A stretch of 64,000 nt of DNA from Eutreptiella sp. 'Long Island Sound 2002' (lineage: Eukaryota; Euglenozoa; Euglenophyceae; Eutreptiales; Eutreptiaceae), in NCBI GenBank assembly GCA_964036045.1, contig OZ038381.1, positions 106,459,367-106,523,366 on the forward strand. The letters are read 5' to 3'. The position numbers and the translations under genes are program-made. The notes below the pieces were generated by a model. That model made no database searches. It saw only the letters and a program-made list of their open reading frames with translations, and was not told the origin of the DNA. Positions 42,490 through 53,254 of the stretch are shown here, piece by piece; the first letter of the stretch is position 1; the number at the start of each line of letters is the position of its first letter.

Positions 42490-44275
42490 TTGCAACCTTG
42501 CAACTTCAGCTGCAACTGCAGCCTTCGCCACAGCTAGGGCCACACACACTTACACAACCACAACCAAATGCACGCACAAAACAGCTTGCAGAAACACACC
42601 CACACCCACAGCCACACCCACAGCCACACCCACACCCACACCCACACCCACAACCAAAGCCGCAACCACAGCCACTACCATAACCACACCAAGAACGACA
42701 GCTACCACAACAGCCATGGCAACAACCTCACGCAAGCCCAGAACCACAGCCACAACCACAAACACAACCATACCTGCATTTGCAGCCACAAACACAATGT
42801 TATGCGCACACAATCAAAGCCCATGCCACACAACACCAAAACCAACAACAACATCCAAAACAACAGCTGCAACACACACACACACACACACACCCGCACG
42901 TACACGCATTCACGAATCCACATACACACACAAACCTAGGCAACCAGAAACCAAAGAATGCAGTCACACACTCACAACCACTCACGCACAAAGACACCTT
43001 CACGCACGCATCGATCCATGCAACCCCCCCCCCCCCCACACACACAAGCAGACATACAAACACACTAAATGAGAGAAACCAAGAACGAACAAACCATCTA
43101 CAGTTGCGCACATGCGCATGGGCACAACTACACACGCACGCACCCACGCACACACACACCCACACACATAATAGCATAACATACCTGCAAAGGTAATTGT
43201 CCTTGCCGCCACCATCATGCATGTGATGCCATGGCCAAAAAATAGGAAAGGTAGGGGAAAGGGGACGGGACAGGCAAGAGAACAGAAGGGCTACACACGA
43301 GGGAAGCGGGGGAACACAGCATAGCGAAAGGGGAGGGGAGGGGATAAGGAGTGAGGGGGATCAATGTGTCATGGTGTAGGTCAAGATGGTTGTATCATCA
43401 ACCTCACAAAAGCGAGCAATGTCCTTTGTGCCCTACTTGTGCTTCATGGTGTGTGTGTGTGTGTGTGTGTGTGTATGGGGTGGGTGGGTGCCATTTTCAT
43501 GAGGCAACAAGGAACCCCCTCACAAATGGTTAGGTTCATATCCCCGAACCCCAACCCCGTAACCACCTCTCCCTAGCCCTTCACTTCACATGGTTCAATG
43601 TGGCCATGTGTTTATGTACACGCAAGATAATTGCACACACGAATGAATGTGGTTGTCAATTTGTGCATGTGCATGTGTGTGTGGACGTGTGTATGGTGTA
43701 TGTGTGTGTATGTGTTTGGATATTTGTGTCCCTGACGAAGTGTGTGTGTTTGGATGTTTGTGTGTTTGTCACCACGGGTACATGTATGCAAGTATGTATG
43801 TGTGCATGCACACTCAAGTTCTTGGAGAAAAGACGTGGTGAGAACTGCGAACCGATGTTGGTGTGAAAAGGGTGAAGTGTGGGCCAGCAAGGTGGGAAGA
43901 GAGGGCGGAAAGGGGGAGAAACTCCTAAGTGAGCCCTGAGCGAGCCCCCAATTAGCTCTCAGTGAGCGCCCACTGACCGCCCACTCAGCCGTTTGGCGCG
44001 CTCATTGAGCGCTCAGTGAGCCGGCTCAGTGACGGCTCAGTGACGGCTCAGTCGGGCGCTCAGTCAACTGAGCGTCGCCAAAAAAAGTACCCCCCCCTTG
44101 AACCTTGACCAAGTGAGTATCTAAAACTTCTAAAAACATTAAATGCACAATACCTAGCATGCAAAACGCACAACAAACAAGCACAAAGACATCGCAATGC
44201 ACAACTGAGCTCCAAATGAGCCCCAACTTCACATTTCCACTTAGCCATTAGTGAGCCGCAGGTACAACGCAGGGT
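42490..44275 (+). repeat. CA-rich/palindromic repeat, copy 1
   Basis: Runs from CTGCAACTGCAGCCTTCGCC through (CCACAC)n and (CA)n tracts, a block ending CATGGTTCAATGTGGCC, a (TG)n block, and a terminal section built from GCTCAGTGAGC-type palindromes and TTTGGCGCGC. It matches 58285-60045 in the same direction and, from about 43235 on, 54530-55725 in the opposite direction. Long frames in the CA tracts encode only His/Thr/Gln/Pro repeats and are open in several frames at once, so I do not call a gene. Confidence 0.85.
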
Positions 44276-44560
44276 GGGGGGGTGTTTATGCGGAGAACAA
44301 CAGCATGGGGGGTTTTACATAACCCCCCCCTTTGTTCGCTGGCCAACAGTTTCAGGCAAAAGTAGGGTTTTCACATAACCGAAACCCCCCCTTTTTTGGG
44401 GGAAGGGTTTGCCTAGCGCACCTCACACTACCACACTGTGGCTGCAGGTGTTCTTTGGGTTCTGGCTGTAGCTGTGGGGGGGGGGGGGGCGGGGTAAAGG
44501 ACTACAAAGAGGGGGGCTCAAATCACCATCCACCCCCTCCCAAAAAAGACCGCACCAAGT
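44276..44560 (-). repeat. Inverted fragment of the CA-rich repeat's 5' end
   Basis: 44455-44575 (GGCTGCAGGTGTTCTTTGGG to GACCGCACCAAG) is the reverse complement of 58165-58290. It adjoins a CACTG microsatellite that also forms the 3' end of the retrotransposon beginning at about 44600. Confidence 0.75.
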
Positions 44561-45046
44561 TTACAGTGACAGTGTACAGTGACAGGTGAGTGTAGAGTGA
44601 CAGTGTAGAGTGCTAGTATAGAGACTTGGGCGTTGTGGAGGAGGAGGAGGAGGAGGAGCGCCTGCCGTGGTCCCACGTACGGTGAGCCGTGGCGTCGTCC
44701 CTTGGGGGCCCCACGCAGGCACTGCCGAGGGAGTCCTCCGTCTTACCTCCGCTAGAGTAAGACGAATCTCGCCGCACACCTGAGAACGCTCCTCCCAGCA
44801 GGCCGTCTGGGTCACAACGCCGGTGTACGACAACCCTACGGTCCGATCAGCTCTCCGGTCCCGGCCACCGACCGCCCCGAACTGTCCCAGATCCACCCCA
44901 GTCAGCGTTCCAAGATCAACGTGAGCGGAAGATGTGGGTCTCCCGGGGCATCACCCCCGACTTAGGACGCCGCCAGACAAGGAGCGCGGTCTGGCACGAC
45001 TGCGCGCTGTACCGGGACGACCCGGGCGCAGGAGGTTGAGGACGGG
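44561..45046 (-). pseudogene. Frame-broken C-terminal domain of the LINE ORF2
   Basis: After the TGA of the RT ORF, pieces in changing frames carry DPHLPLTLILE and RTVGLSYTGVV, matching the ordered pair DPHRRLVLFE and HAVGLSYTGQL at 1-525. The domain is therefore family-specific and lies after RNase H, but in this copy it is separated from ORF2 by a stop and by frame changes. Its end runs into the Pro-encoding CCTCCT repeat. Confidence 0.55.
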
Positions 45047-48000
45047 TCACGGGCGGGGATAAGGCCACGGGGCGGGCCGACCCAGGGCCACCTGCATGTC
45101 CTTGAAGACCGTGCGGGGGCCTTGGGAAGCTGCAGTAAGGATGGCCGAGAACACCGAATGTAGGGCGGTACACCACGAGGGGATCACATCTCCACGGAGG
45201 CCGGCCTCCAGGCTCCGTCCGTTGCCACCGTAATGGATGGCCCAGAGGCGGCGTCGGTCCGGGAGATGGGGGGTAAGCCCGTGCCAGCCGAGACTGTCCA
45301 AGACGATCACATCATGGGCCTCCAGTTCGATGTCCTTCTCGATGCCGTGCGATATCTGGTTGCTCTCGATGTAGACATACAGGACTCGGTATGGGCTGCA
45401 CTTGTTCCGGGTGGAGTTGGCGGTCTTCACCTTGGGGGCCAGGAGGAGGTCTCCTGACAGCCACAGGCCCAGGATGACGTCCCAGGCTGGCCACCTGGAC
45501 GACCCAGGCGTTGGGGCCCAATTGGCAACGTGATACCACGCCGACGGAGGGCGGCCGGCGAGGGACTGGTTCACGGGGACCCTCGTCAAGGGGGACAAGT
45601 GGTCGGCAAGAGGCGGGACTGGCACATCGTGTCGCTTGTGCAGGAGGACGGTGGTGAGGATGACGTCGCAGAGGAGGCGACGGAGATGCGCAGGACGTAG
45701 ACCCCTGTGCTCCAGGGCATCCCTGTGCGGCGGGGAAATGGCCCCGAGAAGCCCGATAGTGTAGGTGGCGATGGTGTCGTGGGCCGGGGAGCCTTCCATA
45801 GCCAGCATGAAGGGCTCGTCGCCCCAGACGACGAGGGTACCCCAAGCAGTGGGCGTGCAGTGGCGCCAGGCACGACACCTCTGCGAGAGCCGGACCGCAA
45901 GCCGGCGATGGTAGTGGGCGCGTAGGAGTGGGTCGAGCGGGCAGGAGAGGATGTGGTCCCCGGGGGGGGGTAGGAGGCAGAGGGGACAGGGCATGTCCTT
46001 GGGGGGGAACAGGGAGAGGCGGATGCCGGTGACCGTGAGGTGGTCCCCCCACGTGAGGAGGCCATGGCTGACGGCGGTGGCGTACTCACTGAGGGCGGGG
46101 TGGCGCTGAGGCGGGGGAGCCGTAGAGTAGGCGTGGTCGGAGGCGAGCAGGGCGCGGCGTGCGTGGGGCAGGGCGTCGTGGACTTGGAGGCCCGAGTGGG
46201 AGAAACAGGCGCGGGGTTCCTGCAGGGGGCAGAGCCACCCCACGGTGTCGGGGCAGGTGTCCGCAGCGCGTCCTGCCGCCTCATCCACCTGGTCTAGCAG
46301 GGCGTCGAGCCAGGTGCCGGTGATATGCGAATATAGATGGCGGGGGGGAGCGTGGCCGCGGGCCATATTGCGGCACGCTCGTATGAGGTCTCCCTGTAGC
46401 GAGTCCTCTGGTTCCGGGCGTCCCTCGTCGGCGGTGATGTACCCTTTGCAATCCGCAAAGTGCCATGAGCCGGACCGGAAGCCGAAGGCAGCGTCGGTTG
46501 AGGGTCCCCTGGCGGTGAGGGCTACCCACGCCGTGTACAGCTCCGCCGTGTAGGCATTGTGCAGCCGCAAGGGGATGGGGACGGGGTACACCTGGTACCG
46601 GAGGGTGACGGGGCAGAACACCGCCACAGCCCCGCCGCAGCGCCGGGTCCTGGGGCACCACGACGCGTTGTGGAGGATCCCATAGTTCTCGGGCAGCCAG
46701 GAGAACGTAGGGACGGTCGCAGTCACCGCATGGCAACGTCCAACCGGGGGAGCCATGCCGACCGGTGGAGTTGGGCGAGGGGATGCCCGGGGCCATCCCT
46801 TCCGTTGCGCGTCTTCCGTACTGCGACGGCCTGCGAGCATCCACGCATGGGCGTCCTCGACCTCGAGTCCAGGGGATGACAGGGCCATCACATGGGGAGT
46901 ATGGTCTGGCAGATGGCTGGCGGGGGGTAGGTGGATGGAGATGTCGCATTGGTGGCATAGGGCGACGAACAAGTCGTGGTCCGCGGGGTGAGCAGCACAC
47001 CGGAGCCCGAGCTCTGAGGTGAGGCAGGGCTGAGAGGGGTGAAACCGCCAGAGGGCAGTCAGGAGCCCGTGGCGTGTGGACCGGCGGATCAGGGGGTTGG
47101 GGTGGTTCAGGTGCCGGATGTAGACGCTGAGGATGTTAGCGAACCCGATGACCGGGGCTGGGGGGATGCCGATCCCTCCTTCGGGGATCTCGCGGAGGAA
47201 GTGGGCAGAGGCGGAAATGGCCCACCCAGCGGTGGCGCGCACGGCCGAGTCGGCCATAGCGTCCATCACGCGCATGGCTCCGTAGGAGGGGGGGCGGACA
47301 CTGGTAAACCAGTTGACCGTCCCATGGCACTTGGCGACGAACATGGCGAGGGGGTAGTGGGCGGGCAGCCTCGGGGCGCAGAGCGCCCGGTATGCGGCGC
47401 GGCTGCCGGAGAACAAGTGCCGGGAGTCGATGGGGTGGAAAAGGTGGGGGAGGGCGTGGCGGCCAAGGACGCGGACGTAGTCTTGGCTTGTGGCGCACCG
47501 CACCGGGTGGCCGTTTAGGTACAATGTGTCTCTGAGAAAATGGACCCAGCCATCGCGCATGTCCATGCGGATCAAGACCGTTTTGGTCGGATCAGAGTGG
47601 AGGTTGGTGAGACGACCTGCTCGTTCAATCCCGCTGGCGAGGGCGGGCAGGCGGCCGCGGTTACGAGGCAGCCATTGGGTATCATCCATCAGGAGAACCC
47701 GGTTCAGCGGGCCTGCGGGGGTGTCGGTGGGGGGGACGTGGCGGCAGGCTTCGTGCCCTCGGACTTCGCCATATATGCAGTACTTCATGCCGGACACGGG
47801 GCATCCTTGCCCCGTGCCGGCGCCCAGGCGGGTGGAGGACGGGGAACGCCCGTCAGCCCCTCCCATGTGCAACACGAGGGCGCGATCATGATGCTGAAGG
47901 GTCGTGGCGTGGGCTGGGGAGATCCCTGCCGCGGTCAAGACGGCGTACTCGGTGGTGTGGTTGATGGAGCCGTACGCATGGCGGAGATCGTCCGACAGGT

Positions 48001-48388
48001 CCCACGCCTCGAGGCGCCGCCTCCAGCGGTCCGACCACAAGTCGCGGAGGACGCGGAGAAGCTCCACATAGGAGCAGTGCCGGGACATCCCGAACTGGTA
48101 GGGCGGCAGGATGCCGCCCTGAACCAGGCGGGGCTGGTAGTGGTCTTTGATGAGGGCGGCTGTGAGCTTCCATACCGCGGCCAGATCGGTGAGCGGCCTG
48201 CCGTTTGCGATGGGGCCGTGCGGCGTCTTTTTCGGAAGGTTGATGAAATCCGCAGAGTGCGCCTGGGGCACGGGCACCCCACTGAGAATGCCGTTGATCA
48301 AGTCCACGACCACCGTAAACTGGGCGTCTTCCAACTGTCTGAATAGCCGGTACTCCAGGAAATCGTGGTAGGCACAGTGGCCGCTGCT
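45047..48388 (-). CDS. LINE ORF2, main part: reverse transcriptase, RNase H, CCHC
   Basis: Numbering from the first codon at 48334 (upstream residues SSGHCAYHDFLEYRLFRQ lie in the same frame down to a TAG at 48389). RT: INLPKKTPHGPIANGRPL (31-48); motif A WDLSDDLRHAYGSI with Asp112; motif B GAGTGQGCPVSGMKY (171-185); motif C VLLMDDTQW with Asp217 and Asp218. RNase H about 551-692: AYTAELY (Glu598), FADCKG (Asp628), DQVDEAAGRAAD (Asp684); the first acidic position is Asn556 (HNASW), a likely defect or variant. Zinc knuckle CPLC-x7-HILSC (783-798). 1095 codons without any stop, ending at TGA. It copies element RNA at the nicked target. RT catalytic residues are intact. Confidence 0.9.
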   Translation of the reverse strand, partial: SSGHCAYHDFLEYRLFRQLEDAQFTVVVDLINGILSGVPVPQAHSADFINLPKKTPHGPIANGRPLTDLAAVWKLTAALIKDHYQPRLVQGGILPPYQFGMSRHCSYVELLRVLRDLWSDRWRRRLEAWDLSDDLRHAYGSINHTTEYAVLTAAGISPAHATTLQHHDRALVLHMGGADGRSPSSTRLGAGTGQGCPVSGMKYCIYGEVRGHEACRHVPPTDTPAGPLNRVLLMDDTQWLPRNRGRLPALASGIERAGRLTNLHSDPTKTVLIRMDMRDGWVHFLRDTLYLNGHPVRCATSQDYVRVLGRHALPHLFHPIDSRHLFSGSRAAYRALCAPRLPAHYPLAMFVAKCHGTVNWFTSVRPPSYGAMRVMDAMADSAVRATAGWAISASAHFLREIPEGGIGIPPAPVIGFANILSVYIRHLNHPNPLIRRSTRHGLLTALWRFHPSQPCLTSELGLRCAAHPADHDLFVALCHQCDISIHLPPASHLPDHTPHVMALSSPGLEVEDAHAWMLAGRRSTEDAQRKGWPRASPRPTPPVGMAPPVGRCHAVTATVPTFSWLPENYGILHNASWCPRTRRCGGAVAVFCPVTLRYQVYPVPIPLRLHNAYTAELYTAWVALTARGPSTDAAFGFRSGSWHFADCKGYITADEGRPEPEDSLQGDLIRACRNMARGHAPPRHLYSHITGTWLDALLDQVDEAAGRAADTCPDTVGWLCPLQEPRACFSHSGLQVHDALPHARRALLASDHAYSTAPPPQRHPALSEYATAVSHGLLTWGDHLTVTGIRLSLFPPKDMPCPLCLLPPPGDHILSCPLDPLLRAHYHRRLAVRLSQRCRAWRHCTPTAWGTLVVWGDEPFMLAMEGSPAHDTIATYTIGLLGAISPPHRDALEHRGLRPAHLRRLLCDVILTTVLLHKRHDVPVPPLADHLSPLTRVPVNQSLAGRPPSAWYHVANWAPTPGSSRWPAWDVILGLWLSGDLLLAPKVKTANSTRNKCSPYRVLYVYIESNQISHGIEKDIELEAHDVIVLDSLGWHGLTPHLPDRRRLWAIHYGGNGRSLEAGLRGDVIPSWCTALHSVFSAILTAASQGPRTVFKDMQVALGRPAPWPYPRP

Positions 48389-48391
48389 CTA

Positions 48392-48790
48392 TGGATGATG
48401 GCGCGTAGGTTGGCGATGGTAGCGCGAGGCGGCGGGCCGAGTGAGGTGCCGGCCCATCCCGTGATGGCCTGGACGCGCCCGAACGAGACTGCCTCAAGGG
48501 GGGCAGGTGCCTCTGGCGCAGCTGGTCCAACGCAACGGCTGCTTGCTGATGAAGTGGCACTGGGACGCCCACGACGTAGACAGGATCCGCCGGGGGTACA
48601 TATTGCGCTCCCAGAGTGCGGCGGTAGTCCACCTTGGTGGGTTGGCCGGGGGTGGCTGGTAGGGGCGCCAGCCCTACATCCTTCTGCCGGAGGATGACAT
48701 CCCAAGCCGCCCGGATCTGCTCTTTGAGGCGGGCGACCTCCACAAGGTGCAATGCCTGGGACGCCCAATCCGGCTGAGCAGGGTGTAGCG
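48392..48790 (-). pseudogene. Frame-broken linker between endonuclease and RT
   Basis: Good coding sequence continues here but in other frames: PDWASQALHLVEVARLKEQI and RAAWDVILRQKDVGLAPLPA (about 48640-48790), then SFGRVQAITGWAGTSLG and RATIANLRAIIHRAA (about 48390-48500). At least three single-base shifts are needed to join endonuclease and RT. The endonuclease frame itself runs off into a shadow and reaches TAG at 48674. Confidence 0.65.
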
Positions 48791-50338
48791 TCGCAGGTTG
48801 GTGACGTGGACGCGTACCTTCCACGGCACTGGCTTGCTGGGGAGGGGGGGCCCGAAGGCCGCCGTAGCCGTGGTGTATAGCGCTGAGGTTACCTCGGTAT
48901 AGCGCGGCAGTGCGCTTGGCGCTCCCGGGGGCGGCGGGGTGAGCACGGCCCGAAAGGTGTCGTTAAGGGTGCGGAGCTGGCTGGCGAGGGGCTCCCGCGG
49001 GATGGGAAAGCGGCCCTTTTTTGACGGACACACCAGTTGGGGCGCTGGAGGGAGGCCATGGAGGGTGGCAGTCACGGGCAGATGGTCAGACGGGAAATTG
49101 GAATCGGAGCGCACCTCCGTGGTGTGGGCAGCTTCCGAAGGGGTGCCGAGGAAGATGTGGTCAAGGGCACCTGCGAAGCCTTGCGGGCTCACCCACGTTG
49201 GGGCCTCAGCAAGGGGGTGTAAACAGCGCATCCCGAGGCGCGCGAGCGTGGGTAGGACAAGGTCACAGAGTGAGGCGGGAGAGATAGGGAGGTGCGAGAC
49301 CCAATGGCAGTTGGCGTTCAGGTCCCCTGTCAGGACAACCACCCTGGCCGGGGTGAGGAGGAGGTATGGGTACACCCAATCCAGGATTTCTCGGAGGGTG
49401 TCGAGGTCCCCGTCGGCCGGAAAATACACGTTGGCGTGGCAGTGGGCCACGCCCGCCATGGTGAAGTGAGTGATCAAGGCTCGTCCTGAGGGGTGGGCGC
49501 TGTGGCTGGTCATGGCCACGTCCGGGGTCCTGTAGAGGAGGGTGGCGCAACCCCTAGCCACCCTCGCTGGGGCTTGGATGGTGTGGTATAGGGGGTGTAC
49601 CCGTTGGACGATGAGGGGACCAGCTTCTTGAACGTGCAGGGTTAGCGGGTATTGGCACTCGCGCACCAGGACGTCCAGGGCGCGGAGCTTGGGTCGCATG
49701 GACATCTGCGCGTTGAGGGTCATTATGTCCGGGCGGGGCGACGCGCGGTCGGAAAGGGGTGGATCAGGGTAGGGGCCAGCGGTGGCTGGGTGCCGGGTTA
49801 GCTTGCGGACCACGACCACGGGGAGGGCGTGAGGCAGGCCCCGCACCCACTTGCGGAGGTGCCGGGGGTGGTACGTGGCCGCTATCGCCAAGACACTGGC
49901 TCGGGTGAGGCCTGTGGCCGTGACAAAGACACGGTTGTGCAGGGACTGTGGGAGGACCACGTGGTGGTGCTCGGGCAGGATGAGGGAGGTTGGAGGCATG
50001 CCCTTGCGGCAGAGCTGTATCTGATGGGAACCAGACACCTGCACGCAGTGCACGGCGCCCATCAATGACAGGACGTCGCGGGGCTAGGAGTCTATGCCGC
50101 TGCACACCCAGTAGTAGTGCACACCCACTGGCAGGTGTAGGCACATTTCGAGGGCGTAGGGGGGCGGGGTGAACTGGGCAGTGCTCGGGGCCGGCATCGG
50201 TACCAGGCCCCATTCTCTGGGAGGGGAGCAGGGGGTGTATGCTCCCAGGTGCAGGTCCCGGACGTGGGGGACGCCGTCGAGGCGGGAGTGGCGGAGCCGA
50301 GACACAGCGTCGGGGACGTCTTCGTTGCGCCCCGCCAT
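48775..50338 (-). CDS. LINE ORF2 N-terminus: AP-type endonuclease (EEP family)
   Basis: I place the start at ATG 50338 (MAGRNEDVPDAVSRLRHSRL), because this frame continues, across a TAG at 50084-50086, into the endonuclease. Endonuclease motifs in order: PDIMTLNAQMS (Asn), TLHVQEAGPL (Glu), VVLTGDLNANCHW (Asp/Asn), ALDHIFLG (Asp), FPSDHLPVTATL (Asp/His). These are the standard metal-binding and catalytic positions of the exonuclease-endonuclease-phosphatase fold that nicks target DNA for LINE insertion. The N-terminal 85 residues before the TAG have no known domain. A frameshift near 48775 breaks the link to the RT. Confidence 0.85.
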
Positions 50339-50346
50339 TTCCTAGG

Positions 50347-53254
50347 CTACCGGTCCCTCGGATGCTGACCGAAGTACGGCTCGAAGCGGTGGGGGTCGGC
50401 TGGGGGGCTCCAGGGCGGGGGAGCGTAGGGGTTGTGGGCCATGGCCACTCGGGGGTCGTGGGGGTCCCTCGAGTACGGGTAGGGCTAGAGAGGGGCTGCT
50501 GCATGGTGGTCGTGGCGGCTGGAGTGCGCGCGGGGCTCATCGCGGTACGCGCTGCGACGCCTCAGAGGTGGGCTGTCGCGGCGATGGCCAGGGCTGCGGC
50601 GGCGGGACGGGGACCTGTCCGAGCGGCGGGGGCGGTACCTTCGCTGGTACTTGGGGTCTCGTTCTCCTTCCGATTCCGAGGTCGCAGTGAGGTCCACCTG
50701 ATCTTCCGGCTCCCGCTGGCGGCGGTGCTTTTGCCCCCGACTTCCTCGAAGGGTCTTGCGGGCAGGGTAGTCTCTGTCAGGGTCAGGCACCCAGGGAGTG
50801 TACGGGTGCTTCTCGGATTCGGCCTAGGTCACTCGCCAGCCGCGAGTCGTGTGCTGTCTGGTCAGTTTCATGCCTCTGTCATACTCGGCGGGCTTGATTC
50901 CGAAAATCGTGAACTTGGCCTTGTGGTTGAGCTGCTCGTCCGAGACGGACAACAGGCCGGCGCCAAATTTATCCCGGAGATTGCCTCCGAGGAGTCCCGC
51001 GTCGACTTCTCCCGACGGCGGATCGTCGACCTCCTGCCATCCTACCCACAGGGCTTTGGAGAAGGTTTGCGGTTCGACTTTTTGGGGCGTATACCCCTTC
51101 TTCTTGGCCGCGCCCTATGCCTGGTTGGCGGCTGCGGTTTCGGCCGGGGAGGCGGCTGGACTGTCAGCAACCTGCTGGAGAGGAGGGGGACTGGCGAGGA
51201 AGGTGCGCAGGACATCCGCGATGCCGGGCAAACTGAGTGCATGGCTGCGGACCCAGGCCCACTGATCCCGAATCGGGGATTGCGGGAGGGTGCTGACGGT
51301 CGCGCCGTACTGGCGGAACAGGTGGAGGTGGAATGCGTGTGCAACTTCGTCTTCACAGCCTTTGGCTATTTCTAGGATCCACTCCAGTAGGGAGGCCAGT
51401 GCGGCATCAATGGGCGAAGCCATGGGCGACGGCGGCTGGGGAGCTGCGCCCGGCGCCCGGAGGGCAGTAGCCGCCCTGGGCTTAGGGATCGGGTCCGGGA
51501 TAGCGAACGACAGCCCGGGGGCACGCGTAGGGTTCTCCGGTACCGGCACGGGGCTCGGCGCAGCCATAGCGCTCCGGAGGGCGTCGGCAAGCTCCTCGAG
51601 ATCGGGTGCCTCGGGCGAGGTGAGGACCGCCGCGTCGAGGATGACCGGCACGAGGACCAGGAACTGCTGAGAGCCGGGGGCAGGCAATTCGAAACAGGCC
51701 GAAACCGCATTGCGCACGGCATTGGCGAACGCCGGCGGCGTGGACGGGAGGCCGCGGAGTCTGGTGGCGATGGACAAGAGGGGGGTCAGGGACCTGATGA
51801 AGTTGTTGAGCCGAACGGCTTTGGCTTGCCGCTGCGCCGTGGCGGAACGTTGGATTTGTTGTTGGGCATTGTCCCGCTCGGTGCGGACCATGTGCGGATC
51901 CCGCGTGAGGGACTCCAGGTCGCCCCGTGCCACGGCCAGCTCCTGCTGCTGGGCCTCGTACTTGTCACGCAGTTGAGCGTAATCGGGGGAGTAGGTCGTT
52001 ACGTCCAGGTCCGGGACGAAGGGCTCCCCCATCCGGGAGGGGCTGGGGGGGGCCGACCCGACGGCTGGGGCTAGCGACTCCGGAGGCGTGGGGTCCGCGG
52101 CAGCCGGTTGGACTTGGGAGGCGGGCTCAGGGAGGCTGAAAGAGAGCCTGGTCTGCTCGGGCAACAGCGGCGAAGGCGATTGTTCGGCCCCTGCAAGGGC
52201 GGGATTGTCCTGGGACCTGTATAGGGCTGATGCCGGGCTGAAGGCCGTCGTGGCAAACAGAGTGCCGGCGGGGCTGGGCGCTGCCTGGCCTTTGGTGAGG
52301 TAAGGGGCGTGGCTGGGCGGCGTGAGTGGGTGGGGGCTGGCGGTGTCCGCGATGCAGGCTTGCAGCAGGGCGAAGGTGGGGGCTGTGGCCCAGGAATGCT
52401 CGCCAGCCTGCTTGATCTGACGCAGCAGCTCCATGCTGCGGATCGGCAGGACCGCGCACTCCAGCAGCGGCCGCAGCTGCTCGGGGGTCCACATGCCCTT
52501 GTTGGCAGGCGCCGGGGGCGTGGCGACCGGGGATGGTGTGTACTGTCCAGTTAGGCAGATGGAGGAGGCCCATGCAAGAAGCCCGAACTTCAGCGGGACG
52601 AGGTCTGCTGTCGGGATATGGGCCGCTTGTAGGACCGCATGCACGTCATTGGGCAGCGCCCAAAAGGCCGCAACCACCTCGCGGGTGCGGAGGCGGTCCC
52701 ACGAGGGCCTGAGGTGGGGGGCAAGGAACTGGCACATGGGCTTGTGAATCTTGTGGGAGACTTTTTGGCTTTGGATGTCTGGAGGAGTGGTAGTGTCGAT
52801 GGACGGAGGCTGTTCTCGGGTCGTGTACTGGCCCTTGAAGACTTGGCTGCGAAGGCGCGACGCTGAGATCGGAACATGGCTTGGACTCCATCGCGTGACG
52901 AGGGCTGCTGTGAGGGCCTCACGGTCCTTGGAGACATACTCCAGCAGCGGGCCTCCTTGTAGCAGCGACATGGGGGACGTGTTCGATAACCTTCGTGTCA
53001 GACGGGCCCGCGGCTACCGTGACGGTGGCTGTGAGCAGGAGTCCCCGCGGCGTCCACGCCCCCGTCACGGCTGTAATAGCCTGGATGTCGCCGTCGGCAG
53101 TTGTCCATCGCAAGGCGTCACATAAGTCAACCAGGGTGGGGTCGGTGGCCCGGATGGCTGTATCCGCAGCCTCCAGTGCGTCATCCTTCAACATGTCCAG
53201 CTCTCGTAGGAGACGGTCAGCGTCTTCAGACTGGGCAATTTCCATCAGAAACAT
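50347..53254 (-). CDS. LINE ORF1: gag-like RNA-binding protein, read through TAG codons
   Basis: Start ATG 53254 (MFLMEIAQSEDADRLLRELD). After about 90 codons the frame changes near 52980 at a C-run and continues LLQGGPLLEYVSKDREALTA. A predicted coiled coil lies around YAQLRDKYEAQQQELAVARG. The frame then meets TAG at 51115, and coding sequence continues GAAKKKGYTPQKVEPQTF, KALWVGWQEVDDPPSGEV, DEQLNHKAKFTIFGIKPAEY and MKLTRQHTTRGWRVT; TAG at 50824; AESEKHPYTPWVPDPDRDYP and an Arg/Ser-rich basic region (RRYRPRRSDRSPSRRRS); TAG at 50485; PYPYSRDPHDPRVAMAHNPY; TAG at 50347. No TAA or TGA interrupts the second frame over about 875 codons. The basic Arg/Ser tract probably binds RNA. No zinc knuckle is seen. 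Confidence 0.75.

Noticed and set aside
42568-43196. Open frames encoding His/Thr/Gln-rich repeats
   Set aside because: They follow from (CCACAC)n and (CA)n tracts, which are open in several frames; the same is true of the copy at 58.3-58.9 kb.
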